This document shows positions 36,726 to 44,540 of a DNA stretch of 64,000 nt, in pieces (position 1 is the first letter of the stretch; the number at the start of each line of letters is the position of its first letter). Source of the stretch: Mycobacterium sp. 1245111.1. Its GTDB lineage: Bacteria > Actinomycetota > Actinomycetes > Mycobacteriales > Mycobacteriaceae. Below the pieces are notes generated by a model, which searched no databases, was not told the DNA's origin, and was given only the letters and a program-made list of their open reading frames with translations. The position numbers were made by a program, and so were the translations under genes. The DNA lies in contig NZ_LZLV01000119.1 of assembly GCF_001673405.1 (NCBI RefSeq), forward strand, positions 1 through 64,000. The letters are read 5' to 3'.

Positions 36726-36882
36726 AAGCGGCTGGCCCCTAGCCAAAATTGGCATGAAATTAGGTGGACCTGCAGCGCTGACCTGTGCCATCTTCGACTT
36801 AGCAGATCAGCAACGATGCTGAGGTCCTTAGCAAGTGTGGAAATCCGGGGTCCTCAGGTCACTAACTTTTGAGGAGAGCGCT

Positions 36883-38169
36883 ATGTCGAGCGTTGGCCAG
36901 CCGAAGAGCCCCGAAGAGATCCAGAAGGACTGGGACACCAACCCCCGCTGGAAGGGCATCACCCGCACCTACACCCCCGCCGACGTGGTGGCCCTGCAGG
37001 GCTCGGTCGTCGAGGAGGCCACGCTGGCCCGTCGCGGCGCCGAGGTGCTGTGGAGCCAGCTGCACGACCTGGAGTTCGTCAACGCGCTGGGCGCGCTGAC
37101 CGGCAACATGGCCGTCCAGCAGGTGCGCGCCGGCCTGAAGGCCATCTACCTGTCGGGTTGGCAGGTCGCCGGTGACGCGAACCTGTCCGGGCACACCTAC
37201 CCGGACCAGAGCCTCTACCCGGCCAACTCGGTGCCGCAGGTGGTCCGCCGGATCAACAACGCGCTGCTGCGCGCCGACGAGATCGCCAAGGTCGAGGGCG
37301 ACACCTCGGTCGAGAACTGGCTGGCCCCGATCGTCGCCGACGGCGAGGCCGGATTCGGTGGCGCGCTCAACGTCTACGAGCTGCAGAAGGCCATGATCGC
37401 GGCCGGTGTCGCCGGTTCGCACTGGGAAGACCAGCTGGCCTCGGAGAAGAAGTGCGGCCACCTGGGCGGCAAGGTGCTGATCCCGACCCAGCAGCACATC
37501 CGCACCCTGACCTCGGCTCGCCTCGCGGCCGACGTCGCCGACGTGCCGACCGTCGTCATCGCCCGCACCGACGCCGAGGCGGCGACGCTGATCACCTCCG
37601 ACGTCGACGAGCGTGACCGCCCGTTCATCACCGGTGAGCGCACCGCCGAGGGCTTCTACCGGGTCAAGAACGGCCTGGAGCCCTGCATCGCCCGCGCCAA
37701 GGCCTACGCGCCGTACTCCGACCTGATCTGGATGGAGACCGGTACCCCGGACCTCGACCTGGCCCGCCGCTTCGCCGAGGGCGTCAAGAGCGAGTTCCCG
37801 GACCAGATGCTGGCCTACAACTGCTCGCCGTCGTTCAACTGGCGCAAGCACCTGGACGACTCGACCATCTCGCGGTTCCAGAAGGAGCTCGGCGCGATGG
37901 GCTTCAAGTTCCAGTTCATCACGCTGGCCGGCTTCCACGCCTTGAACTACTCGATGTTCGACCTGGCCTACGGCTACGCCCGCAACCAGATGAGCGCCTA
38001 CGTCGAGCTGCAGGAGCGCGAGTTCGCGGCCGAGGAGCGCGGCTACACCGCGACCAAGCACCAGCGCGAGGTCGGCGCCGGCTACTTCGACCGGATCGCC
38101 ACCACCGTGGACCCGACCTCGTCGACGACCGCTCTGGCCGGCTCCACCGAAGAAGGTCAGTTCCACTGA
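36883..38169 (+). CDS. icl: Isocitrate lyase (Icl1/AceA)
   Basis: A 428-aa enzyme that splits isocitrate to glyoxylate and succinate (also methylisocitrate in M. tuberculosis), needed for growth on fatty acids. The signature KKCGHLGGKV contains the nucleophilic cysteine, with Mg-site residues in WMETGTPDLD. GAGGAG 6 nt upstream fixes ATG 36883. A 263-bp upstream region with a RamB box and a palindrome implies carbon-source control. Downstream, three hairpins precede fadB2. Confidence 0.98.
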   Translation: MSSVGQPKSPEEIQKDWDTNPRWKGITRTYTPADVVALQGSVVEEATLARRGAEVLWSQLHDLEFVNALGALTGNMAVQQVRAGLKAIYLSGWQVAGDANLSGHTYPDQSLYPANSVPQVVRRINNALLRADEIAKVEGDTSVENWLAPIVADGEAGFGGALNVYELQKAMIAAGVAGSHWEDQLASEKKCGHLGGKVLIPTQQHIRTLTSARLAADVADVPTVVIARTDAEAATLITSDVDERDRPFITGERTAEGFYRVKNGLEPCIARAKAYAPYSDLIWMETGTPDLDLARRFAEGVKSEFPDQMLAYNCSPSFNWRKHLDDSTISRFQKELGAMGFKFQFITLAGFHALNYSMFDLAYGYARNQMSAYVELQEREFAAEERGYTATKHQREVGAGYFDRIATTVDPTSSTTALAGSTEEGQFH

Positions 38170-38178
38170 CCCGCAGTG

Positions 38179-38235
38179 CCGAACGTCGAGTTTCGTGAGC
38201 TTCCGGCTGATTTCGCCCGACAACTCGACGGTCGG
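38179..38235. repeat. Hairpin repeat element B
   Basis: Arms CCGAACGTCGAGTTTCG and, inverted, CCGACCGTCGAGTTGTC, separated by about 23 nt, lie 10 bp after the icl stop. The 3' half (CGTCGAGTTGTCGGGCGAAA on the minus strand) recurs in element C at 51570. Confidence 0.7.
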
Positions 38236-38254
38236 CGATAGTCACCACTAAGCC

Positions 38255-38282
38255 CAAGCCGTAGCCACAAGCATTCGGCTTG
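38255..38282. terminator. Small hairpin in the icl-fadB2 gap
   Basis: CAAGCCG / CGGCTTG, 7-bp stem and 14-nt loop, lies between element B and the strong hairpin at 38289. Confidence 0.4.
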
Positions 38283-38288
38283 ACAGCG

Positions 38289-38321
38289 CAGGCCCCGCCC
38301 GGAAACCCTGGGCGGGGCCTG
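38289..38321 (+). terminator. Strong hairpin terminator between icl and fadB2
   Basis: A perfect 12-bp stem CAGGCCCCGCCC / GGGCGGGGCCTG with a 9-nt loop, and no T-tract. Such GC-rich hairpins often end mycobacterial transcripts. It implies separate fadB2 transcription. Confidence 0.65.
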
Positions 38322-38347
38322 CCGCATATCGAGAGGACAACCTGCAA

Positions 38348-39208
38348 GTGAGCAATGCGATTGAGCGCGTTGGCGTTATCGGTGCCGGGCAGATGGGCGC
38401 GGGCATCGCCGAGGTATCGGCAAAGGCCGGCGCCGACGTGGTGGTCTACGAGCCCACCGAGGAGTTGGCCGCCGCGGGCAAGGCCCGCATCGAGGCATCA
38501 CTGGACCGGGCCGTCAGCAAGGGCAAGTTGCCCGCCGACGAGCGCGACGCGGCATGCAAGCGGCTGCGCTACACCAGCACACTGTCCGACCTCGCCGATC
38601 GTCAGCTGACCATCGAAGCGATCGTGGAGAACGAGGCTGTCAAGGCGAAGCTCTTCGCCGAGCTCGACGAGATCGTCACCGATCCCACGGCGGTGCTCGC
38701 GTCCAACACCTCGAGCATCCCGATCATGAAGATCGCTGCGGCGACGAAGAATCCGGGCCGTGTGCTCGGTCTGCACTTCTTTAACCCGGTGCCGGTGCTG
38801 CCGCTGGTCGAGCTGATCAACACGCTGGTCACCAACGACGAGGCGATCGGGCGCGTCGAGCATTTCGCCAGCGAAGTGCTCGGCAAGAAGGTGGTCCGCT
38901 GCGGCGACCGCTCCGGCTTTGTGGTCAACGCGCTGCTGGTGCCGTATCTGCTGTCGGCCATCCGGATGGTCGAGTCGGGCGTCGCGTCGATCGAAGACGT
39001 CGACACCGCGATCGTCGCCGGCCTGTCGCACCCGATGGGACCGCTGCGGCTGTCCGACCTGATCGGGCTCGACACCATGAAGTTGATCGCCGACGCGATG
39101 TACGACGAGCTCAAAGACGCCCACTACGCCCCGCCGCCGCTACTGCAACGCATGGTCGAGGCCGGTCAGCTGGGCAAGAAGTCCGGCAAGGGCTTCTACA
39201 CCTACTAA
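38348..39208 (+). CDS. fadB2: 3-hydroxybutyryl-CoA dehydrogenase FadB2
   Basis: A 286-aa NAD(P)-dependent dehydrogenase of beta-oxidation and of C4 acyl chemistry. The Rossmann motif GVIGAGQMGAGIAEVSAKAG is N-terminal; the catalytic histidine lies in LHFFNPVPVLPLVELI and the helical dimer domain has SGFVVNALLVPYL and LSDLIGLDTM. GTG 38348 with GAGAGG 11 nt upstream. The length equals Rv0468 (286 aa). Confidence 0.95.
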   Translation: MSNAIERVGVIGAGQMGAGIAEVSAKAGADVVVYEPTEELAAAGKARIEASLDRAVSKGKLPADERDAACKRLRYTSTLSDLADRQLTIEAIVENEAVKAKLFAELDEIVTDPTAVLASNTSSIPIMKIAAATKNPGRVLGLHFFNPVPVLPLVELINTLVTNDEAIGRVEHFASEVLGKKVVRCGDRSGFVVNALLVPYLLSAIRMVESGVASIEDVDTAIVAGLSHPMGPLRLSDLIGLDTMKLIADAMYDELKDAHYAPPPLLQRMVEAGQLGKKSGKGFYTY

Positions 39209-39253
39209 ACGCGCTAAACGCGGCAGTGTCAGGTAGCTTGCTGAGGTTGAGTC

Positions 39254-40531
39254 GTGGGCGAGCTGGGGTATTTGACTGCGATGGCGAACTTGTCGACCGG
39301 CAACGGTTTCCCGGATGTGGTCGTCACCGGAATTGCGATGACTACCGCACTGGCCACCGATGCCGACACCACCTGGGCGAAGCTGCTTGGCGGACACAGC
39401 GGCATCCGCAAGCTGGACGCCGCATTCGTCGACGAGTTCGCGCTGCCGGTCCGCATCGGTGGGCCGCTACTGGAGGACTTCGACCCGTACCTGACCCGGA
39501 TCGAGCTGCGCCGCTTTCTCTACCTGCAAAAGATCGCAACCCAGGTGGGGCGGCGACTGTGGGACAGCATCGGCACGCCCGAGGTCGACACCCGCCGCTT
39601 GATGGTGGCGATCGGAACCGGGATGGGCTCGACCCAGGAGTTCATCGAGGTGAACGACGACTTCCTGAAGCGGGGCCTCAAGGCGATTTCACCGGTGGGT
39701 GTGCAGAAGGCGATGCCCAACGCGGCAGCCGCGGCGGTCGGTCTGGAGCGCGGCGCCAAAGCGGGAATCCTGACGCCGGTGTCGGCCTGCGCTTCCGGCG
39801 CCGAGGCGATCGCGCTGGCGTGGCGCAACATCGTGCTCGGTGAGGCGGACATGGCGATCTGCGGCGGCGTCGAGACCAAGATCGAAGCGGTGCCCATCGC
39901 CGCGTTCAGCAACCAGAACCTGCTGTCGACCAACAACGACGACCCGGCCGGTGCGTGCCGACCATTCGACAAGAACCGCGACGGGCTGGTGTTCGGCGAA
40001 GCCGGAGCGCTGATGACCATCGAAACCGAGGACCACGCAAAAGCACGCGGCGCCAACATCATTGGGCGGCTGATGGGCGCGGGCATCACGTCTGATGGCT
40101 ACCAGGTCGTGCTCGCCGATCCGACCGGCGAGCGGGCAGGCGACGCGATGACGCGGGCGATACAGCTCGCCGGGCTCACCGCGGGCGACATCGACCACGT
40201 CAACGCGCACGCCACCGGCACGGTCGACGGTGACCTCGCCGAAGCCAAGGCCATCAATCGCGCCTTGGGTTCGCACACGCCAGCCGTCTACGCCCCGAAG
40301 GCGGCGCTGGGTCATTCGATCGGCGCGGGCGGTGCGGTTGAGGCGATCCTGACCGTGCTGGCGCTGCGGGACGGTGTCATCCCGCCGACGCTGAACCTGC
40401 AGCAGATCGATCCGGCGGTCGATCTGGATGTGGTGACCGGCGAGTCGCGGTCGGACGACTACCGGTTCGCGATCAGCAATTCGTTCGCTTTCGGCGGCCA
40501 CAACGTTGCCTTGGCGTTCGGTAGGTACTGA
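39254..40531 (+). CDS. Beta-ketoacyl-ACP synthase (KasB-like paralogue)
   Basis: A 425-aa condensing enzyme closely resembling KasB of the FAS-II system that elongates meromycolic acids. The catalytic triad is present: cysteine in TPVSACASGAEAI, histidine in VNAHATGT, histidine in ALGHSIGAGG, plus the gatekeeper-type FGGHN. It is an additional copy, since KasA and KasB normally sit together at the acpM locus. Placement between fadB2 and mycolate methyltransferases suggests a dedicated envelope-lipid role. GTG 39254 follows GAGG; ATG 39281 is the alternative. Confidence 0.88.
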   Translation: MGELGYLTAMANLSTGNGFPDVVVTGIAMTTALATDADTTWAKLLGGHSGIRKLDAAFVDEFALPVRIGGPLLEDFDPYLTRIELRRFLYLQKIATQVGRRLWDSIGTPEVDTRRLMVAIGTGMGSTQEFIEVNDDFLKRGLKAISPVGVQKAMPNAAAAAVGLERGAKAGILTPVSACASGAEAIALAWRNIVLGEADMAICGGVETKIEAVPIAAFSNQNLLSTNNDDPAGACRPFDKNRDGLVFGEAGALMTIETEDHAKARGANIIGRLMGAGITSDGYQVVLADPTGERAGDAMTRAIQLAGLTAGDIDHVNAHATGTVDGDLAEAKAINRALGSHTPAVYAPKAALGHSIGAGGAVEAILTVLALRDGVIPPTLNLQQIDPAVDLDVVTGESRSDDYRFAISNSFAFGGHNVALAFGRY

Positions 40532-40655
40532 TGCGCGGACCAGACTTGCGGCAGCGGCTACGCTAACTACTTGGGGGCGGCGCGTAGCCTCGTCAAGTGT
40601 GTCGAGCGGCCGGCACATTCTCGTCGATATCCATCCGGAATTGTCAGGACAAACG

Positions 40656-41582
40656 GTGTCAGATACTTCAAGCGCAACGGCTCAGTCCAAGTGGTTGTCC
40701 AAGTCGGCGGCACAAACCCGCGGGTCGGACAAGAAAGAAGTCCAATTCCACTACGACATCTCCAACGACTTCTTCCGGTTGTGGCAGGACCCCTCCCAGA
40801 CCTACAGCTGTGCGTACTTCGAGAAGGACGACTACACCCTCGAGCAGGCGCAGCTCGCCAAGGTCGACCTGTCGCTCGGCAAACTCGGACTCAAGCCGGG
40901 CATGACGCTGCTCGACATCGGCTGCGGCTGGGGCTCGACCATCCAGCGGGCGGTGGAGAAGTACGACGTAAACGTGATCGGCTTGACGCTCTCGGAGAAC
41001 CAGAAGCAGCACATCGAGGAGAACCGGTTCCCGAACATCGACACCACACGCAAAATGGAAGTGCGCTTGCAGCCGTGGGAGGAGTTTGACGAGCCCATCG
41101 ACCGCGTCGTGTCTATTGGCGCATTCGAGCACTTCGGCTTCAACAAGTACGACGACTACTTCAAGAAGACGTTCAACTTGATGCCCGACGACGGGGTGAT
41201 GATGCTGCACACAATCATCATTCCGAGCGACGAAGAGATCAAAGAGCGCGAACTGCCCTTGACGATGTCGAAGGTGCGGTTCATCAATTTCATCATGAAA
41301 GAGATCTACCCGGGCGGTCGGCTGCCGCTGGCCGCGCAGGTCGAGGACGCCGCGGTCAAGGCCGGCTACACGGTGACGTTAAAGCAAAAGCTGCGACCGC
41401 ATTACGCGCGCACCCTGGACACCTGGGCGAGCAACCTGGAGTCCAAGAAGGACGAGGCCATTGAGATCACCTCGGAGGAGATCTACGAGCGCTTCCACAA
41501 GTATTTGACCGGATGCGCCGATCTGTTCCGCGACGGCTACACCGATGTCTGTCAATTCACCTGCGAAAAAGCCCCCGTGTAG
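40656..41582 (+). CDS. Mycolic acid methyltransferase (CmaA/PcaA family), copy 1
   Basis: A 308-aa SAM-dependent mycolate-modifying enzyme with an unusual Lys/Ser-rich N-terminal extension of about 35 residues. Motifs: VQFHYDISNDFF, TYSCAYFEKDD, the SAM-binding TLLDIGCGWGSTIQRAV, GLTLSENQ and SIGAFEHFG. The C-terminus ADLFRDGYTDVCQFT resembles CmaA2 more than UmaA. It would introduce a cyclopropane or methyl branch in meromycolate; which one cannot be told from sequence alone. GTG 40656 was chosen as the start. pcaA itself is not present in its usual opposite orientation. Confidence 0.85.
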   Translation: MSDTSSATAQSKWLSKSAAQTRGSDKKEVQFHYDISNDFFRLWQDPSQTYSCAYFEKDDYTLEQAQLAKVDLSLGKLGLKPGMTLLDIGCGWGSTIQRAVEKYDVNVIGLTLSENQKQHIEENRFPNIDTTRKMEVRLQPWEEFDEPIDRVVSIGAFEHFGFNKYDDYFKKTFNLMPDDGVMMLHTIIIPSDEEIKERELPLTMSKVRFINFIMKEIYPGGRLPLAAQVEDAAVKAGYTVTLKQKLRPHYARTLDTWASNLESKKDEAIEITSEEIYERFHKYLTGCADLFRDGYTDVCQFTCEKAPV

Positions 41583-41671
41583 AAGAATCGGGAAAAGTGC
41601 GTTATACAGATCGTTCAAAACAGCAGAACCTAACGACCTGAACGAGATTCACTGTGAAAGGCTCATCTCAG

Positions 41672-42559
41672 ATGACCGACAGCGGGTCGGAGCACCCGTC
41701 GAATTTGCGGCCGGCCTACGAGGACGTGCAAGCCCACTACGACACCTCCAACGAATTTTTCGGCCTATTCCAGGATCCGACGCGTACGTATAGCTGCGCG
41801 TACTACGAACGCGACGACATGACGCTGGAAGAAGCTCAGATCGCGAAGATCGACCTCGCGCTCGGCAAGCTGGGCCTGCGGCCCGGCATGACGCTGCTCG
41901 ACGTCGGCTGCGGCTGGGGTTCGGTGATGAAGCGCGCCGTCGAACAGTACGACGTGAACGTCGTCGGGCTCACCTTGAGCAAGAACCAGCACACGTTGGG
42001 GCAGCAGATTCTCGACGAGGTCGACAGCGCCCGCACGCGGCGCGTGCTGTTGCGCGGGTGGGAGGAGTTCGACGAGCCGGTCGACCGGATCATCAGCATC
42101 GAAGCCTTCGAGGCGTTTCCCAAGTCGCGCTACAAGGCGTTCTTCGACACCTGCTACCGGGTGATGCCGGACGACGGCCGGATGGTGTTGCAGACGATCA
42201 TGGGTCATCCGCTCAAGCGCTGGCCGGAGATGGGTATCCCGATCACGATGACCGACCTGCGGTTCATGCGGTTCATCGCGGCGGAGATTTTCCCCGGCGG
42301 CGCGGTTCCCTGCGACGAGGACGTCGTCGAATACTCCGCCAACGCAGGGTTTTCGGTGGAGCACCTGCAGAAGATGACCCCGCATTACGTTCGGACGCTG
42401 GACACCTGGACGGCCAAGCTGGAAGCGGCACGCGAGGAGGCCATCGCGGCGACCTCCGAAGAGGTCTACGACCGCTACATGCGGTACCTGGTCGGATGCT
42501 CAGACTTCTTCCAGCGCAACGTCTCTGAAGTCGGTCAATTCACTCTGGTGAAGAGCTAA
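41672..42559 (+). CDS. umaA: Mycolic acid methyltransferase (UmaA/MmaA family), copy 2
   Basis: A 295-aa SAM-dependent methyltransferase, positional counterpart of UmaA (Rv0469). Motifs: VQAHYDTSNEFF, TYSCAYYERDDMTLEEAQ, TLLDVGCGWGSVMKRAV, GLTLSKNQ and SIEAFEAFPKSRY. The TMTDLRFMRFIAAEIFPGG segment matches UmaA. The glutamate in SIEAFEAF occupies the place of the bicarbonate-binding site region in cyclopropane synthases. ATG 41672 is preferred to GTG 41654. It ends overlapping the convergent UbiA-type gene by 4 bp. Confidence 0.82.
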   Translation: MTDSGSEHPSNLRPAYEDVQAHYDTSNEFFGLFQDPTRTYSCAYYERDDMTLEEAQIAKIDLALGKLGLRPGMTLLDVGCGWGSVMKRAVEQYDVNVVGLTLSKNQHTLGQQILDEVDSARTRRVLLRGWEEFDEPVDRIISIEAFEAFPKSRYKAFFDTCYRVMPDDGRMVLQTIMGHPLKRWPEMGIPITMTDLRFMRFIAAEIFPGGAVPCDEDVVEYSANAGFSVEHLQKMTPHYVRTLDTWTAKLEAAREEAIAATSEEVYDRYMRYLVGCSDFFQRNVSEVGQFTLVKS

Positions 42560-43575
42560 CGACCCGGTAGTCCGGGCACGAACGCGCCGATCGCCAGGCC
42601 TACCACCAGCAGCGCACCCGCCTGACGGACGTGCAGCCAGGCCAGGGCCGCGTACCACAGCGGCCAGACCGGGAAGTCGGCCGGCGGTTCGTCGGGCGGC
42701 GGGCGCCGGAAATACGGCCACACCTTGATCAGCCGTGGCAGCGCCAACACCACGATCAGCGCCGGCCATGGCATCGCTTTGGCCAGCACCGCAGTGGCCA
42801 CCAGTAGGTAGAACCCGACCATCATCCCCAATGTGATTGCGCGGGCCCGTCTTTCGCCGAAGAGCACTGGCAGCGTGTGGATGCCTAACGGTGCGTCATA
42901 GGGGATCTTGTCGGTGTGCTTGCCCATCAACACGGTCGTGCAGAGCAGGCCGTAGGGCAGCGACGCCAGCAGCACCGACCAGCCGACCTGGCCGACCGCC
43001 GAGTAGTAGGTGCCGCAGACCATCATCGGGCCCCAGACCACGAACACGTCCGGCTCGCCCAGGCCGCGCTTCTTCAATCGCAGGGGTGGCGCGGTGTAGG
43101 CGAAGCTGAGCACGAACCCCGACAACGCGAACGCGACCACGGGCCAGCCCCGCGCCCACGTCAGCACGATCAGGATGACCAGATCGGCCAGGTTCACCAG
43201 GCCGATCGCTACCAGCAGAGTGCGACGGCTGACCAGACCGGAAAGCACCGGGTGCGGCGCGTAGAGGGCCCGCGGATAGGTTTCGCTGTCGAGGCCGGTC
43301 TGCGTGTCATACAGGTCGTTCATCAGGTTATTCGCGGTGTGCGCCAACAGGATTCCGACGATCGCGAGAGTCAGCCAGTGCCAATCCAATCCGCGTTGCC
43401 CCACCGCGAGCAACGCCGCGACGAGTCCGGCGAACAATGTCATCGGCAATACCGCCGCGCGGGTGACGACCAGCCATCGGGTGACGAAGTCGACCGGCCC
43501 GTCCGGCGGTGGATTGGTGGTGCGCAGGGCGTACGCCCAAGAGCTGAACCGAGAGCGCGTCGTTACGTTAGTCAT
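42556..43575 (-). CDS. UbiA-superfamily prenyltransferase
   Basis: A 339-aa polytopic membrane enzyme with eight or nine hydrophobic helices. The first aspartate-rich motif is NNLMNDLYDTQTGLD (NDxxDxxxD) and the second, GKHTDKIPYD, matches the DxxxD motif, so both Mg-diphosphate sites of UbiA-type transferases are present. It would attach a polyprenyl group to an aromatic or other acceptor. The acceptor is unknown; resemblance to MenA is only at fold level. It has no counterpart at this site in M. tuberculosis. ATG 43575; the upstream repeat encodes no conserved residues. Confidence 0.78.
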   Translation of the reverse strand: MTNVTTRSRFSSWAYALRTTNPPPDGPVDFVTRWLVVTRAAVLPMTLFAGLVAALLAVGQRGLDWHWLTLAIVGILLAHTANNLMNDLYDTQTGLDSETYPRALYAPHPVLSGLVSRRTLLVAIGLVNLADLVILIVLTWARGWPVVAFALSGFVLSFAYTAPPLRLKKRGLGEPDVFVVWGPMMVCGTYYSAVGQVGWSVLLASLPYGLLCTTVLMGKHTDKIPYDAPLGIHTLPVLFGERRARAITLGMMVGFYLLVATAVLAKAMPWPALIVVLALPRLIKVWPYFRRPPPDEPPADFPVWPLWYAALAWLHVRQAGALLVVGLAIGAFVPGLPGR

Positions 43576-43652
43576 GGGCGTCGCTCTCCCCCCGCAAGCG
43601 GGAGGTGCCCCCACCTCATCGTTCTGCTCTGCATCGTCGCGGCGCGCGTCAT
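43576..43652 (-). repeat. MIRU-like repeat with GC-rich insertion upstream of the prenyltransferase
   Basis: On the minus strand ATGACGCGCGCCGCGACG leads into GACGATGCAGAGCAGAACGA, then GGTGGGGGCACCTCCCGC and CGGGGGGAGAGCGACGCCC. The core equals the repeats at 34222 and 48580. The last stretch looks like a second repeat class common near mycobacterial gene starts. Confidence 0.6.
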
Positions 43653-43670
43653 ACGCCGCAACCTAGTCCG

Positions 43671-44372
43671 CTAATCGGTCAGAGGCGGCACAATCGGCGA
43701 GGCATGCGGCTGGCCGCGGAACTTCTCCAGCGAGCCGCCGACCTCGACGATCCCGCACAGCGCGCTCCAGCTCAGCATCGTCAGGTAGTCGACCAGCTCG
43801 TCGGAGCTGATCCGCGGATCCAGCAGCCACGAGTGCGTGGCCAACTGGACGCCGCCGACGATGTGATACGCCCACGGCTCCACGCCGCCGAGATCCATGC
43901 CCGCGGCCCGCATGCGGCGGCGCAGCATCACCGCGAGCATGCGGGCGATGATCCGCTCGGAATCGGCGACGACCTTGTTCTTGCCGGCCGAGTTGTTGGC
44001 CATCACGAAACGATACGGCTCGGGCTCCGAGGCCACCGTCTCGACGTAGACGTGGATGATCTCCCGGGTGAGCTCGAAACCGTCCAGGTTCGACGACAAC
44101 GCCTTGGCCATGTTCGGGATCAGGGTGGTCTGCGTGAACCGCATCATCACCGCGGTCGTCAGGTCGTTCTTGTCGACGAAATACCGGTAGAGGACGGTCT
44201 TCGAGACACCGATCTCACCGGCGATCTCGTCCATGCTGACGTATTGGCCACGCCGACGGATAGCCTCGATCGTCCCGTCGATCAGCTCGTTGCGGCGTTC
44301 CACCTTGTGCTGGTGCCAACGTCGCTTCCGGCCATCGGTCTTTACCGTCCCGGCCGGGAGTTGCTTTGCCAC
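43671..44372 (-). CDS. madR: TetR-family regulator MadR (Rv0472c-like)
   Basis: A 233-aa TetR repressor. The HTH is in IRRRGQYVSMDEIAGEIGVSKTVLYRYFVDKNDL (residues about 38-72). By homology to Rv0472c it is MadR, the regulator of the mycolic-acid desaturases desA1/desA2 that responds to fatty acyl-CoA. A TTAC-ATA-GTAA palindrome 28 bp upstream suggests autoregulation. It is divergent from the DUF445 gene, 168 bp apart. Confidence 0.9.
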   Translation of the reverse strand: MAKQLPAGTVKTDGRKRRWHQHKVERRNELIDGTIEAIRRRGQYVSMDEIAGEIGVSKTVLYRYFVDKNDLTTAVMMRFTQTTLIPNMAKALSSNLDGFELTREIIHVYVETVASEPEPYRFVMANNSAGKNKVVADSERIIARMLAVMLRRRMRAAGMDLGGVEPWAYHIVGGVQLATHSWLLDPRISSDELVDYLTMLSWSALCGIVEVGGSLEKFRGQPHASPIVPPLTD

Positions 44373-44399
44373 TATGCCGGTTCCTATCCAGTCAATCTT

Positions 44400-44410
44400 T
44401 TACATAGTAA
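44400..44410. promoter_or_regulatory. madR: Candidate MadR operator
   Basis: TTACATAGTAA, perfect 4-bp arms around ATA, lies between madR and the DUF445 gene. AT-rich palindromes are common TetR targets. Assignment to MadR is inference. Confidence 0.4.
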
Positions 44411-44540
44411 GCCTTATCTCTGACGATTTCCTGTCTGGACCACATACAACGGCGTCGAGTCTGGAGCCGGTAACAGTTACCGGGCAAAATCAGTGCACAT
44501 CGTTCCCCGAGCATCGAGGTCGATAGCGGATGATGGGGGA

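Noticed and set aside
36862..38223. A 453-codon frame antisense to icl
   Set aside because: It overlaps the well-supported icl gene almost exactly and has a low-complexity Arg/Leu/Gly composition.
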